The notes under the pieces: generated by a model
What the model was told of the DNA's origin: nothing
Seen by the model: the letters and a program-made list of their open reading frames with translations, nothing else
Database searches by the model: none
Shown: positions 9,400-19,312 of the stretch, piece by piece
Numbering within the stretch: the stretch's first letter is position 1
Layout: every line of letters starts with the position of its first letter
Program-made: the position numbers and the translations under genes
Source: Merismopedia glauca CCAP 1448/3
GTDB lineage: Bacteria; Cyanobacteriota; Cyanobacteriia; Cyanobacteriales; CCAP-1448
Assembly (NCBI RefSeq): GCF_003003775.1
Contig: NZ_PVWJ01000010.1
Coordinates: 1 to 63,046 of the forward strand
Reading direction: 5' to 3'
DNA length: 63,046 nucleotides

Positions 9400-9656
9400 A
9401 TGGTGTTAGCTCCTTGTGAATAAGGTTTATAATTCGGACAGGCAATATGTCTACCGTTCGACCCTACGGCTGCTGAGCGCGCCGTAGCGTAGCGTGCCGC
9501 AGGCTAGGACGACAAGCTCAGGGCAATGCAGGCTCGCGCAAGCTCCACAAGAATTTGAATATCAAAATTAGGGTTTAATAAAATCTATCTGAAGTACTGA
9601 GGCGATCGCGTAATGAAAGAGCTATAATTTTCGTTACAGTATCGGCATCGATCAAA
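9400..9656. other. Noncoding stretch with a GC-rich repeat-like patch
   Basis: No gene seen. Between about 9455 and 9550 the DNA is much more GC-rich than its surroundings and holds GCGCGCCGTAGCGTAGCG and similar words that look like the imperfect palindromic repeats common in cyanobacterial spacers. Confidence 0.55.
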
Positions 9657-9866
9657 GTGTCTTCAGCATTTCTGATTTGTTTAGCGATCGCCTTGATAAG
9701 CACATCTCTTTACCTCACAACTTCTGGAGAGGTGAAATCGATCCTGACTTTTTCGATTATGCCGATAACTTGGATCTTTTTGCTGATGACGGCACCTTTT
9801 CCCCTTCAACTATTAGTTTTACTGGCTACTTTCATCAACACCAAGTTTTGGGTGAAGACGGATTAA
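9657..9866 (+). CDS. Putative small membrane protein
   Basis: Open frame of 69 residues from a GTG. It has two clear hydrophobic segments (residues about 3-22 and 27-60) and a short basic end, a pattern typical of small membrane proteins. I do not recognise the family. A GTG start, no clear ribosome site and a competing overlapping frame (9677-9943, non-hydrophobic) keep the confidence low. It could also be chance in an A/T-rich spacer. Confidence 0.4.
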   Translation: MSSAFLICLAIALISTSLYLTTSGEVKSILTFSIMPITWIFLLMTAPFPLQLLVLLATFINTKFWVKTD

Positions 9867-9908
9867 AAGCAGCAAGAGAAATAAGAATTTACCGAACTTC
9901 TGACTTCT

Positions 9909-9937
9909 GTACAGACGTAGCAGTGCTACGTCTCTAC
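9909..9937. repeat. 29-bp palindrome, copy 2
   Basis: Same family as 8338-8366, with one arm base changed (GTACAGACG instead of GTAGAGACG). It sits between two TGACTTCTG words, the reverse form of the AGAAGTC heptamer, 19 bases past the stop of the GST gene on the other strand. Confidence 0.88.
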
Positions 9938-9955
9938 GAATGACTTCTGACTTCA

Positions 9956-10606
9956 TTAAAGTCCCATTCTAGCTGCCATGATGGGTTTAAATTCAGCGAT
10001 GTTTTGGGCGGTGGGTTGGGCTTTTTGCCAGGTGGGACGTGCGATAATGCGATCGCGCCATGCAGTTAATTTGGGATAATTATTCAAATCGATATCTATT
10101 CTGGCTAACCAGGGAATGACTGTACCAGCTACAGATTCAGCTAGGGTGATATCATTGCTACCAAAGAAGGGGCGATCGTCTAACAGATTCTCTAAAAACT
10201 GTAGAGAAACAGCCATCTTTTGGCGGGCTTTTTCCATCTTTTCGGCATCACCAGGAAAACCTAACATAACTGGTAAAAAAGGTGACATTGCTGGTAACAA
10301 TTCGTTGACTGTGACGAACTGAACCATCCGCACAATTGCCAAATCTTCAGCTTTGGTAGGCAACATTTTGGGTGTCGGATACTTGGCTTCTAAGTAATCT
10401 AAAATCGCCAAAGATTCCACTAGGTTCACATCACCATCTACTACAACAGGGATGTGGTGAAAAGGACTAATGGCTAAAAATTCTGGTTGAAATTGTTCTC
10501 CATTTAACTTAACTTCTACTAACTCAAACTCTAACCCTTTTTCTAATAATGTCATCCAAACGCGATTAGAGTTAGGAGAAATCGGCGCGTGATATAGCTC
10601 GATCAT
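9956..10606 (-). CDS. Glutathione S-transferase family protein
   Basis: 216 residues, normal GST length. The N-terminal thioredoxin-like half opens IELYHAPISPNSNRVWMTL, with the Ser/Asn region in the active-site position, and has HHIPVVVDGDVNLVESLAILDYL, where the cis-Pro and the ES pair bind glutathione. The helical C-terminal half has the LAESVAGTVIPWLARID block. Cytosolic conjugation or peroxide chemistry is expected; the substrate is unknown. The monocistronic gene is divergent from the PEP-CTERM gene. Confidence 0.92.
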   Translation of the reverse strand: MIELYHAPISPNSNRVWMTLLEKGLEFELVEVKLNGEQFQPEFLAISPFHHIPVVVDGDVNLVESLAILDYLEAKYPTPKMLPTKAEDLAIVRMVQFVTVNELLPAMSPFLPVMLGFPGDAEKMEKARQKMAVSLQFLENLLDDRPFFGSNDITLAESVAGTVIPWLARIDIDLNNYPKLTAWRDRIIARPTWQKAQPTAQNIAEFKPIMAARMGL

Positions 10607-10814
10607 GGAATAACCTCAATTTTTTGGTTTTAGGTACGAGTCTATCTCTATTGTAATCTTTTGCTTGAGTGAGCTAAAGCTCGATTTTGGTAATTAAGTT
10701 TTGTAACAAAGACCTGCTTTTTGTATAAAAAGTAGGCTCTTATAGTGAGATATCTGTAAATCCTCGGATAATGTGAGGGTTTAACTTTCTGGAAATTTTA
10801 ATCAGAGAAATTAT

Positions 10815-11876
10815 ATGGCTTTTACTTATAGCAATATAACAAATCGCTTAATGGTAGCTAGCGCGATCGCTTTGGGTAGTGCGATCGCTTTTGCTCCTTC
10901 ATCTAACGCTGCTACAAATAACCCTAGAGTCTCAACCTCATTGACAGCCCCAGGTACACTCGACTTTGCCAAGATAACTACTATTTTTACTGCGAAGATT
11001 AAATCTAGTCAATGTGGTTCTACGGGTGAAAAATCTGTAAACCCTCCACCTATTACAGATTCACTTTCTGTTGGAACTACACCACCCCCCCACCAACTTG
11101 ATCCCCCACTCAGTTGTGGAAAATTCAATAAAGCTCAAGCTAATACAACAAGCAATACAACTCTTTCTGTAAGTAAATCAGGTCAAAATATATTTGGCGG
11201 ATGGCTAAATGTTTACGCCAGTACAAATCGTTCAATTTTTGACAAAGCTTTTGCCTCTAGTGATAGCAAACTGAGCCTTCAAACTACTGTTCCACGGGAA
11301 ATCAGGATAACAGGTAAATATAACGATGTAAGAACCGCTTATTTTCAAGATGCAAAACCAAGCGATTTCTCAGCAACAAATACGATAATAACTTACTCGC
11401 TCCGAGATACGTCTCAACAAAAGCAAAGACAGTTGAGTACCTTAAGAAGAGGTTTTTTATTCAAAACAAGCAGTAATCTTGATGGAACATTTAACTGGAA
11501 CGATGAGGGTATTGATTTTACAGACGTAAAAAACGGAACCTTTATGATTGAGTGGGGAGATGTTGTTGGTAAAAAGGGAATTTTATCGCTGGAATTGGAA
11601 AAAGGATGTGTTGTAAAATCAGTAGATACTGAAGACTTTGAGGGATGGCTTCCAAGCATAGGATCTTGCTCTCCTATTATTCTGAAAAACACTCTTCCCA
11701 ACTTTGGATTTGACTTTAAGTATGATTTTGGTCGTTTTGACCACCCAGTTGAATTTGGATTGGGAATCGGCACCAAAAGTGCGGTAGCGCCAGAACCGAT
11801 AACTATCATTGGTACATTTACAAGTTTAGGCTTTGGTTTATTCTTTAAACGGAAGTATGGTAAACGAGTTAAGTGA
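10815..11876 (+). CDS. Secreted PEP-CTERM-type protein
   Basis: 353 residues. A signal peptide (about 1-33, ending APSSNAA) leads to a beta-rich body without recognised domain. The C-terminus has APEPITIIGTFTSLGFGLFFKRK: a PEP motif, one hydrophobic helix and a basic tail, as in cyanobacterial exosortase substrates. Such proteins are exported, cut and anchored or released at the cell surface. Cysteines occur in pairs. It converges on the large adhesin gene at 11914, so both genes may serve the cell surface. Confidence 0.82.
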   Translation: MAFTYSNITNRLMVASAIALGSAIAFAPSSNAATNNPRVSTSLTAPGTLDFAKITTIFTAKIKSSQCGSTGEKSVNPPPITDSLSVGTTPPPHQLDPPLSCGKFNKAQANTTSNTTLSVSKSGQNIFGGWLNVYASTNRSIFDKAFASSDSKLSLQTTVPREIRITGKYNDVRTAYFQDAKPSDFSATNTIITYSLRDTSQQKQRQLSTLRRGFLFKTSSNLDGTFNWNDEGIDFTDVKNGTFMIEWGDVVGKKGILSLELEKGCVVKSVDTEDFEGWLPSIGSCSPIILKNTLPNFGFDFKYDFGRFDHPVEFGLGIGTKSAVAPEPITIIGTFTSLGFGLFFKRKYGKRVK

Positions 11877-11913
11877 GTCGTGGAAGGTTTTCTGGCTTGA
11901 TGATAAATTGGTA

Positions 11914-14900
11914 TCAATGACCCTGCTGACAAGGTAAAGCCCCTGAGATAGTATTTGATGTTGACGAAGCTAATCTTGATTGAGCAGAATTACTTCGAGT
12001 TTTTGATTCAGAATTTTGGTTTGAATTAGACCACGATGTCCAAGCTGGAGTAACTTCTTCGCTAAATAATTGTTCGGGGTTATTTGGTAATCCGGTTTTT
12101 CCTAAGTAGAAATATTCAATTTTAGTTCGATTGCTTCTAGTATTACAACCTTGACTAACTTGCACATTTACAGTCGTTTCTGGCAGAGTTTCTAACCCAG
12201 CTAGAGGATCTATTTGTAGAGTGCTAATTTCAATATTTCCTTGGAAACCAAATTGAGAACTAGCAACGATTTCGCTAATGCGATTATTTTCCAAAGAACT
12301 GTTGGCTAAGTTAAACCGGAAGTTGTCCTGAATTTCAAAGCCAAAAATGCCATTAGCTGCGATATTGATATTACCACCATTACCAGTAAAAGCATTAGCT
12401 GTAATATCGTTATCACCGAAGGGGTTGGTAACCACAAAGTTAGCTTCAATATTGATATTACCACCATTACCACTAGCTTCATTTTTACCAGCAGTAGTAG
12501 AAATTTTACTGTGATTTTGTAAAAACAGTAATCCAGCAATATTTAATTTAATATCACCTCCATTATTACTCAAGGTTTCGGCAGAGATTTTGCCATTATT
12601 AAGAGTTAGATTACTAGCAGAGATCTCAATATTTCCTCCGCTTCCTGTACCTTGACTATCAACAAATACACCTGCGCCATTCTGAATCAGAAAAACTTTA
12701 GGATCAATCGAGATATTTCCCCCATTTCCATCAGAATCTTTGCCAGTATTAGCAAACAAACCACTACCACTACTATCTAAAGTAATTTTGTCACTAATAT
12801 GTAAACTAATATCTCCAGCATTTTTCTGCGATTCAGTAGTAGTTGTAAATCGACTACCACTACCAACATCTAACGTCTTAGCGAAGATTTCTATCTTACC
12901 ACCTTGACCAATAGCACCAGGATTTACACTCGTAGAAATTAAGCTATTATTTTGAAGGTTAATGCGATCGCCTGTTGTAATCTTAATATCCCCTGCATTT
13001 CCTATACCTGATGTACTAGCTGTAATATTTGAGTTGTTTAAATCTAGATTATTCGCCGAAATGTCAATTTTACCACCTTGACCAGTTGCACCAGAATTTA
13101 CACTAGTAGAAATCAAGCTATTATTTTGAAGGTTAATGCGATCGCCTGTTGTAATCTTAATCTCTCCCGCGTCTCCATTTCCTGATGTACTAGCTGTAAT
13201 ATTTGAGTTGTTTAAATCTAGATTTGTGACTTTAATATCAATGTTACTTGGGTTATTAGCAATAGAGCCAGAATTAACTTCAGTAGAAATTACACTACCA
13301 TTGCTTAAGCTTAAATGAGGAGTTTCAATGTCAATTGTGCCTGAATTGCCTGAGCTATCAGGATTAGTGATAATAGTACTAGTAATTTTACCATTATTTA
13401 GCTCAATCAAATCTTTGGCATCAATGTCTATGACACCAGAATTCCCTTTGCCCAAAGCATTGGCTGTAATTTCTCCTTGATTAATTAAATGTATAGAGTT
13501 AGCATTAATCGTTAGATCTCCTGCTTTGGAATTGGAGGCACCTTCTGTAGAAACTTGTCCTTGGTCTTGAATCGTAAGTTTATTAGTAATTATGGTAAGG
13601 TTTCCTGCTTTGGTTGGGTCAGGTAAACTAACATTATCAGTTCCTAAACGGCTTCTATCACCATTTTCAAAACCACTTACTGTTACTGAATCTTTAGCAT
13701 CAATTATGACATTTGCTCCTTGTATAGATATAACTTGAGAGCCTCCGTCAATCTTAAAAATCCCAGTTTCAATATTAATGATTCCATCGATTCCATGAGT
13801 CAGTAACTTACTGTTGTTTGTTAATGATATTTTATTATCGATAATATCTAGGTCATTTTTTGTAGATTTAATCTTCAGATTACCTAAAGCAGAAATACTA
13901 CTTTGAGCGTCTAAGTTCAAGTCATCCACTTTTAAAAAAATATTTCCACTATCGTTCCCAGATTTTCCAATAGTATCTATTAAGGAGTTTTGGCTTAACT
14001 CTATTTTTAGAGAGAATAACTTAATATTGCCAGGACTAGTACCATCAAATCTATTACCGCTATAGACATGACTTCCATTCTTCAATAAGATCTCATTAGC
14101 GTCTAACGCAATTTTTCCGGATTTTGATCTCTCATTACTATTATCCGTAAAAACTTTAGCTTGATTATCCAATATTATTTGATTTATGGCGGTTAGCTTG
14201 ATATCTCCATTTTTACCAGGAACAGAATTAGTACTAATTTCACTAGTTTTTGGATTGTCGGCAGTTAAACTAATATTATTAGCGTTTAAATTGATATCAC
14301 TGATAGAGCCATACTTAAATGGAAGAGCTTGAATTTGGCTATTTATTAAATTAATATCACCTTTAGCAGCTAAATTAATGTCACTATCAACTTTAGTATT
14401 GTCAATAGAAACAATCCAGGTATTCATCAAGTTCAGATTTCTGCTAGAATGCAACAATAAACTACCACTATCTCCAGTTGCTAGTGTAAAAGGAAAAGTG
14501 CCTGAAGAGCTATCAATAAAAATGTCTCCTGGTTGAATGTCTCTTGATTGAATAAGTGGAATTAAATCACTAGATAATCCAGCTTGTTGGACTAGATCTT
14601 GTAAAGGTAAACCGGAAACTGTTGTTGGAGTAAGAGTTGGAGGTGAGGTAGTTAGAGATGGAATAAATATTCCATGATTATCGACTTTAACTACGGAATT
14701 AACTCCTGATGGAACTGTAATTAGATTAATATCACCATTACCTTCAATTTCCCCAGCGTCTTCGATTATCTTAATAGTAGATATAGTACCCGTATTAATA
14801 ACTGTTCCACCGATTAAAGAAATAGTACTATCTTTATCTTTACTCAACAAATCTGCTGCATTAATAATTGCGCCTGGGGAACCACCGACAAATTCTAAGC

Positions 14901-15417
14901 CTATGGGTGTGGGAGTTTCAATAGTTAATAGGGGCGCACCTTGGGGATTAATTGTACTAAAATGTGTCCCATCTGGAAATTTAATACTATTAGCTGTAGT
15001 AGCAACAAATGCACCTTGAGTATCTAACTTAGCACCAGATCCAAAAACAATTCCCCTGGGGTTCATGAAAAATAAATTGGCACCACCTCTAACTTTTAAA
15101 GTGCCCAAAATTATAGATGGATCTGTGCCTGTAACGCGACTAAAAATGGTTTTTATACCAGATTCTGGGCGAAAGTCTGCTGTAGAGTCAGAAGGAATAT
15201 TGAATTTATCAAAGCTATGAAATAGATTTGTGCGATTTTTACCACGAATTGCACCACCAGTAATGTTAATGAGATTACCATTATTCTCAATTTTAGAGTG
15301 TTCACTTCCTAATGTGTCGTCATGAGTGATTTGAGCAACTACTCGATCGACAGGATAAAAACTAACTAGAAAGAATCCTACTAAAAGGCTTGGCAAAACT
15401 GATGTTGTTCTCTTCAT
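11914..15417 (-). CDS. Two-partner secretion adhesin (filamentous haemagglutinin-type)
   Basis: 1167 residues. A signal peptide (1-29) precedes the TPS domain, recognisable by INITGGAIRGKNRTNLFHSF, ANLFFMNPRGIVFGSGA and PIGLEF; NPRGI stands where many family members have NPNGI. A long beta-helix of G-N-I-x-I repeats follows, with a 58-residue unit repeated in tandem near residues 775-890. The cyanobacterial end GALPCQQGH closes it. Such proteins cross the outer membrane through a TpsB/ShlB partner, which is not in the window. A surface adhesion role is inferred from the family. Confidence 0.92.
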   Translation of the reverse strand: MKRTTSVLPSLLVGFFLVSFYPVDRVVAQITHDDTLGSEHSKIENNGNLINITGGAIRGKNRTNLFHSFDKFNIPSDSTADFRPESGIKTIFSRVTGTDPSIILGTLKVRGGANLFFMNPRGIVFGSGAKLDTQGAFVATTANSIKFPDGTHFSTINPQGAPLLTIETPTPIGLEFVGGSPGAIINAADLLSKDKDSTISLIGGTVINTGTISTIKIIEDAGEIEGNGDINLITVPSGVNSVVKVDNHGIFIPSLTTSPPTLTPTTVSGLPLQDLVQQAGLSSDLIPLIQSRDIQPGDIFIDSSSGTFPFTLATGDSGSLLLHSSRNLNLMNTWIVSIDNTKVDSDINLAAKGDINLINSQIQALPFKYGSISDINLNANNISLTADNPKTSEISTNSVPGKNGDIKLTAINQIILDNQAKVFTDNSNERSKSGKIALDANEILLKNGSHVYSGNRFDGTSPGNIKLFSLKIELSQNSLIDTIGKSGNDSGNIFLKVDDLNLDAQSSISALGNLKIKSTKNDLDIIDNKISLTNNSKLLTHGIDGIINIETGIFKIDGGSQVISIQGANVIIDAKDSVTVSGFENGDRSRLGTDNVSLPDPTKAGNLTIITNKLTIQDQGQVSTEGASNSKAGDLTINANSIHLINQGEITANALGKGNSGVIDIDAKDLIELNNGKITSTIITNPDSSGNSGTIDIETPHLSLSNGSVISTEVNSGSIANNPSNIDIKVTNLDLNNSNITASTSGNGDAGEIKITTGDRINLQNNSLISTSVNSGATGQGGKIDISANNLDLNNSNITASTSGIGNAGDIKITTGDRINLQNNSLISTSVNPGAIGQGGKIEIFAKTLDVGSGSRFTTTTESQKNAGDISLHISDKITLDSSGSGLFANTGKDSDGNGGNISIDPKVFLIQNGAGVFVDSQGTGSGGNIEISASNLTLNNGKISAETLSNNGGDIKLNIAGLLFLQNHSKISTTAGKNEASGNGGNINIEANFVVTNPFGDNDITANAFTGNGGNINIAANGIFGFEIQDNFRFNLANSSLENNRISEIVASSQFGFQGNIEISTLQIDPLAGLETLPETTVNVQVSQGCNTRSNRTKIEYFYLGKTGLPNNPEQLFSEEVTPAWTSWSNSNQNSESKTRSNSAQSRLASSTSNTISGALPCQQGH
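12901..13255. repeat. Tandem 174-bp repeat inside the adhesin gene
   Basis: The DNA from 12901 and from 13075 is closely similar over about 150-174 bases, including a long exact run around GGTTAATGCGATCGCCTG in both. The 174-bp period equals 58 codons, so the unit keeps frame and adds a whole coil set of the beta-helix. Confidence 0.9.
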
Positions 15418-15820
15418 AATTTACCGCCAGATAATATCGAGAAGTGGAAAATAAGAAATCTTTGGGGGTTCAAACCGCAGCTAGACTCAAGAATTCTGCC
15501 TGTGTAGACTAGGTAAAAACTAAGGTTGGATCGAATCTGGATCGCTAGGTGGCACAAAGAGCGCATCATAACTGCCAAGCTGCGAAAGGTGATACGTTTG
15601 ACAGTATATGGAATAATTGGCTCAATTATACCAATGTGCAGTACTAATACCAACAAATTTTCTGCGATCGCTCCCCAGCTATAAGCAAGTGATCGCCCTT
15701 CTCATTACTTCCAAACTCGATAAAAAATATTTGGTAAGTTAGAAGCTTTCAAAATAGAGTCGGTTTTTATGGTTAATGATGTGTATTACCATGTTGAAAT
15801 TACAGAAACTTCGCCTCAAA
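15418..15820. other. 403-bp region without a supported gene
   Basis: An 80-codon open frame on the minus strand (15414-15656) has no recognisable features and overlaps the adhesin start, so I do not accept it. The stretch probably contains the adhesin promoter. No repeat or RNA gene is evident. Confidence 0.6.
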
Positions 15821-16561
15821 TTAAATTGAAACTCCTGTCATTACTACATCAGGACTAGGCTCGATCGGGTTAGTCGCAGATTCAACCGTCAAAATCAACA
15901 TAATACCAGGTTGATCGTAATGAATTACAGGAATAGCGATCGCTTCCACAATTCGATTACTAGTCGCATTAATTCTACCACAAGGTATTTTTTGATTTCC
16001 CGAAATTGCCCACAGAAAATAAGATTTTCCCGCAGGTAAAGTCGGCAGATTTTTTAATGCTGTTGCAATTTTCTGGGCTGGTTCGTCAATAAAAATAGTA
16101 CCAGAAGCAGTGGGAGCCGCAGAAGTTCCTTTTAATAAAAATAGATAGCTTTCATCTCCTTTTAAAGAGTTGATTTTGTTTTGAGCCGTCACTAATTCTC
16201 GCCGCAGAAAATAGTTATCGACTAATACACCCAATGAGATAATGGTGAGAGCCGCGATCGCCGTTGGTATAGCCCATGCGATCGCTCGTCTCCTCCCACG
16301 AATAGAAACAGCTTGTGGCGGCTCTATAGCTGCCATAATTTGAGAACGCAGGCGATCGGGAGGTGATATCCTAGGGGGTGCAGAAGCCATCAGCGATGCC
16401 ATTTCTTGCCAGCGATCGACTTCTGGGAGTAACTCAGGGCGATCTTGAAGATACTGTTCAAATTCCTGAGTCTCTTCCACAGAGAGTGCATTTAAAACAT
16501 ACCCTGCCATTAACTCTTCTATATATTCAGAAGTCGGCTCACCAAAAGTAGATTCAGCCAC
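15821..16561 (-). CDS. Anti-sigma factor, RskA-like
   Basis: 246 residues. The N-terminal part (1-85) holds the LMAGYVLNALSVEETQEFEQ motif of anti-sigma domains. A membrane helix lies near residues 98-117 (AIAWAIPTAIAALTIISLGVL), and the C-terminal part is the periplasmic RskA-type domain with LPTLPAGKSYFLWAI. These proteins bind and silence an ECF sigma factor until a signal releases it. The sigma gene lies directly upstream on the same strand, but a 232-bp gap with AGAAGTC repeats separates the two. No zinc-binding HxxxCxxC motif is seen. Confidence 0.9.
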   Translation of the reverse strand: MAESTFGEPTSEYIEELMAGYVLNALSVEETQEFEQYLQDRPELLPEVDRWQEMASLMASAPPRISPPDRLRSQIMAAIEPPQAVSIRGRRRAIAWAIPTAIAALTIISLGVLVDNYFLRRELVTAQNKINSLKGDESYLFLLKGTSAAPTASGTIFIDEPAQKIATALKNLPTLPAGKSYFLWAISGNQKIPCGRINATSNRIVEAIAIPVIHYDQPGIMLILTVESATNPIEPSPDVVMTGVSI

Positions 16562-16572
16562 AGGATACCACC

Positions 16573-16618
16573 TACAGAAGTCAGAAGTCAGAAGTCAGAA
16601 GTCAGAAGTCAGAAGTAA
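16573..16618. repeat. AGAAGTC short tandem repeat
   Basis: Five to six head-to-tail copies of the heptamer AGAAGTC lie between the sigma and anti-sigma genes. The same heptamer is tandem at 5950-5970 and 61312-61350. It is typical of the short tandemly repeated sequences of cyanobacterial spacers. Confidence 0.92.
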
Positions 16619-16793
16619 AATGCTATCAAATCAATAGTCTCAGTTTTCAAGTATGTCCTAAACTTTGCGTAGGGCTGCTCTACAACTTGTTTATAAAGGC
16701 TACATATAGCAATTATATAACTTTCTATTAAGAAGTACGTTTGAAAAAACCATTTGGATCATGATGATATAAAAAATTTACGAGGAGGTTTTT

Positions 16794-17342
16794 TCAATTT
16801 GGTGTCAAATCTTTTAACATCTGTCGCATCTTGACAAAACCTAGTCGAAACCAACTTTTAACGGTTCCTAGTGGAACATCCAATTGTTTTGCAATTTCTG
16901 ATTGAGATAACCCTTGATAGTATGCCATTTCTAAGGCTTGACGTTGGGTTTCGGGAAGTTCGGTTAAGGCGGATCGAACCCGTTCAGTAATATCATCAGT
17001 ATGAGGATCGTCTTCATCGACTAGTAACATTTCATTTTGCCAATTTTCCAGTCGATGCTGGGTATTTTTTTGGGAGCGCCACCGATCTATAGCGCGCGAT
17101 CGCACTAATATTAGCAAAAAACTCTTTAAAGAACCCCGTGTGGGATCGTAGCTACATTTTTGCCACAAATTGACAAATATTTCTTGAATGAGATCTTCTG
17201 CTTCTTGAGAGTTGCCCAGAATTCTGAATGCTAAACTATACATCAATCCTCCATAGCGATCGTAAAGCTTCCCTATGGCAGCAGCATCTTTAGCTTTCAA
17301 GCCATAAAATAGATCTAGATCTTCAGAGGTAAAGGGTGTCAC
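16794..17342 (-). CDS. ECF-type RNA polymerase sigma factor
   Basis: 182 residues. Region 2 is seen at about 22-90 (YDRYGGLMYSLAFRILGNSQEAEDLIQEIFVNLW) and region 4 at about 125-175 (LPETQRQALEMAYYQGLSQSEIAKQLDVPLGTVKSW), without region 1 or 3. It directs RNA polymerase to a stress regulon; the linked RskA-like gene should encode its inhibitor. The layout resembles the cyanobacterial SigG class, but I do not assign the symbol. Targets may include its own operon. The start ATG at 17342 gives a normal N-terminus. Confidence 0.94.
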   Translation of the reverse strand: MTPFTSEDLDLFYGLKAKDAAAIGKLYDRYGGLMYSLAFRILGNSQEAEDLIQEIFVNLWQKCSYDPTRGSLKSFLLILVRSRAIDRWRSQKNTQHRLENWQNEMLLVDEDDPHTDDITERVRSALTELPETQRQALEMAYYQGLSQSEIAKQLDVPLGTVKSWFRLGFVKMRQMLKDLTPN

Positions 17343-17453
17343 TATACAACCATGATTTTTGATAAGGATTTACTTGATTCTACTGATTAACCTTTTCCCC
17401 AGAAAGTTCCCCGCTACTGTAGGGTGTGGTTTGTTACCCATTAAAACTTTATT

Positions 17454-18215
17454 TTGCTCCCAGCGATCGCGGCTTCATTAACTTTATTATTTTTTGTCAC
17501 CTCTATCCTCTATGCTTCCGTAGGACATGGAGGTGCATCAGGATATTTAGCTGTGATGGCTTTAATGGGGTTAACTCCCGATGTGATGAAACCCACAGCT
17601 TTGATTTTGAATATCCTGACATCGGGAATTGCTACCATCAAGTTTTATCAAGCCAAACATTTCGACTGGCGGGTTTTTGGAACATTTGCGATCGCTTCTT
17701 TTCCTTGTGCATTTCTGGGGGGAAAATTATCCCTTCCCGATGTTATTTATAAACCAATTGTCGGGTTAGTTTTACTTTATGCAGCAGTTAGTTTATTGAA
17801 AGGGAAACGACTGCCAACGGAAACATCAAACCCTCAAAAAATACCTTTGGCGATCGCTATTTTAGCAGGAATGGGGATTGGTTTTTTATCAGGATTAACT
17901 GGAGTTGGTGGGGGGATTTTTTTGAGTCCCTTATTAATATTAACAAGTTGGACATCGCCGAAGACTACCGCAGGGGTTTCAGCCGCTTTTATTCTGGTCA
18001 ATTCTATGGCTGGTTTGCTAGGATTGGGCATAAAGGTGTCTACAGTGCCCAAAGAAATAATATTTTGGGGCTTAGCTGTTTCTCTTGGTGGATGGATTGG
18101 CGCACAATATGGTAGTCAGAAAGTTAATAATATTAACCTGCAAAGATTACTCGGTGTCGTGCTAATTATTGCTAGTTGGAAGATGCTATCGGTATTGTTT
18201 TCAGGTGTTTTATGA
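17454..18215 (+). CDS. TauE/SafE family sulfite exporter-like protein
   Basis: 253 residues with about eight membrane segments in two halves. The halves carry the family's repeat: SVGHGGASGYLAVMAL in the first, GLTGVGGGIFLSPLLIL in the second. The family exports sulfite, sulfoacetate or related organic anions. The start is a TTG at 17454, directly before a HIP1 site; no ATG precedes the first helix. Its stop overlaps the next gene's ATG (ATGA at 18212), so the two are translationally coupled. Confidence 0.9.
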   Translation: MLPAIAASLTLLFFVTSILYASVGHGGASGYLAVMALMGLTPDVMKPTALILNILTSGIATIKFYQAKHFDWRVFGTFAIASFPCAFLGGKLSLPDVIYKPIVGLVLLYAAVSLLKGKRLPTETSNPQKIPLAIAILAGMGIGFLSGLTGVGGGIFLSPLLILTSWTSPKTTAGVSAAFILVNSMAGLLGLGIKVSTVPKEIIFWGLAVSLGGWIGAQYGSQKVNNINLQRLLGVVLIIASWKMLSVLFSGVL

Positions 18216-19312
18216 ATGTTGGTAGATTCGTTCAAACCTTAACCTATTTTGATGTGATTCCTCTATGCAGTTGGTGGCGGCGTTTCAGAGGAATTGAGCA
18301 ACCTAAAACTGTAGGAGTAGAGGGAGTGGGAGTTATATTAATAGTCGGAAAAGGGCATGATTTAGACAAAAGAATTATTGAAGAAGTAGTCAATAAAGGT
18401 TGTCGGGTAAGGTGGATTCATCCTCAAATGGAAGGTACTGGATCTGCGATACCGCTAGCCGATAGCGTAGTCATCGCTAACACGTCTCCCCAAGTTGAAA
18501 CCTTAGTTTTAGATATTAACAATTCAGCCAATTTAACTCCCGATTTGCTAACGGATGTTGAATCTATTATTTATCTAAGTCATCCCGATTTAGATTCAGG
18601 AATAACTAATTTAATTAATCTGGCGGATAGACAGCTTCAAGATCGTACTGAAAAACTCATCTTTGACTTTACACAACCATCTGTAGAAATATCAAGTATT
18701 TGGGGGGCTATAGATGATGTCGTCATGGGTGGAGTTAGTGATAGTAACATCAGAATGGTAGACGGTGCTGCCCGATTTTCTGGTAACGTTTCTACAGCGA
18801 ATTCTGGTGGTTTTGCTTCAGTCAGAACTCGGAATTTAGAACCCCGTCTTGACTTAAGTAACTATCAGGGAATAGAACTAAAAGTTAAAGGTGATGGTCA
18901 ACGCTATAAATTATTTGTTCGGACTAATGCTGGTTGGGATAGCTTGGCTTATAGTTACTCATTTGATACAGCCTACAATTCATGGTTGAATGTGCAAATT
19001 CCTTTCGATCGCATGGTAGCTGTATTTCGTGCCAAAACTGTTCCCTCCGCACCATCAATTAACTTATCGGAAATTTGTGCTTTCCAAATTATGTTGAGTA
19101 AATTTGAATATGATGGGCAATTAAACCCGCAATTTCAACCAGGAAACTTCTCGTTAGAAATAGCTTCACTTAAAGCTTATGGTGGCAATAAGTTAACTCA
19201 GTTTGTGTTAGTAGAAAATGGCGAAAATTTCTCAGTAAAACAAGCTTTAAAAAATACTAATTTAGCCTACAAATTTGTTCAATCTTATGAGTCAGATCGA
19301 ATATGCTCGTAA
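18212..19312 (+). CDS. CIA30 family protein with degenerate NAD-binding N-terminus
   Basis: 366 residues from the ATG at 18212, which overlaps the exporter stop. Residues about 30-145 look like a worn Rossmann half (VGVILIVGKGHDLDKRIIEEV) without a clean glycine motif. Residues about 148-325 are the CIA30 domain: SIWGAIDDVVMGGVSDS and ANSGGFASVRTRNLEP are diagnostic. Related cyanobacterial proteins join an atypical SDR domain to CIA30; this one is shorter. The domain is named after a complex I assembly factor, but its cyanobacterial role is unclear. A palindromic repeat is inserted in frame at 18446-18477. Confidence 0.88.
   Translation: MNVGRFVQTLTYFDVIPLCSWWRRFRGIEQPKTVGVEGVGVILIVGKGHDLDKRIIEEVVNKGCRVRWIHPQMEGTGSAIPLADSVVIANTSPQVETLVLDINNSANLTPDLLTDVESIIYLSHPDLDSGITNLINLADRQLQDRTEKLIFDFTQPSVEISSIWGAIDDVVMGGVSDSNIRMVDGAARFSGNVSTANSGGFASVRTRNLEPRLDLSNYQGIELKVKGDGQRYKLFVRTNAGWDSLAYSYSFDTAYNSWLNVQIPFDRMVAVFRAKTVPSAPSINLSEICAFQIMLSKFEYDGQLNPQFQPGNFSLEIASLKAYGGNKLTQFVLVENGENFSVKQALKNTNLAYKFVQSYESDRICS
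18446..18477. repeat. Palindromic GCGAT...ATCGC repeat inside a gene
   Basis: GCGATACCGCTAG leads to AGCGTAGTCATCGC, an imperfect palindrome coding SAIPLADSVVIA. The same family lies in comEC (32779-32812) and near gltD (59307-59340). Its in-frame position suggests a tolerated insertion. Confidence 0.65.

Noticed and set aside
9677..9943. An 88-residue open frame overlapping the small membrane protein
   Set aside because: It runs into the 29-bp palindrome and has no family features; the other frame has coherent membrane helices.
15414..15656. An 80-residue minus-strand open frame upstream of the adhesin gene
   Set aside because: No recognisable domain or signal, and it overlaps the adhesin start; probably chance.
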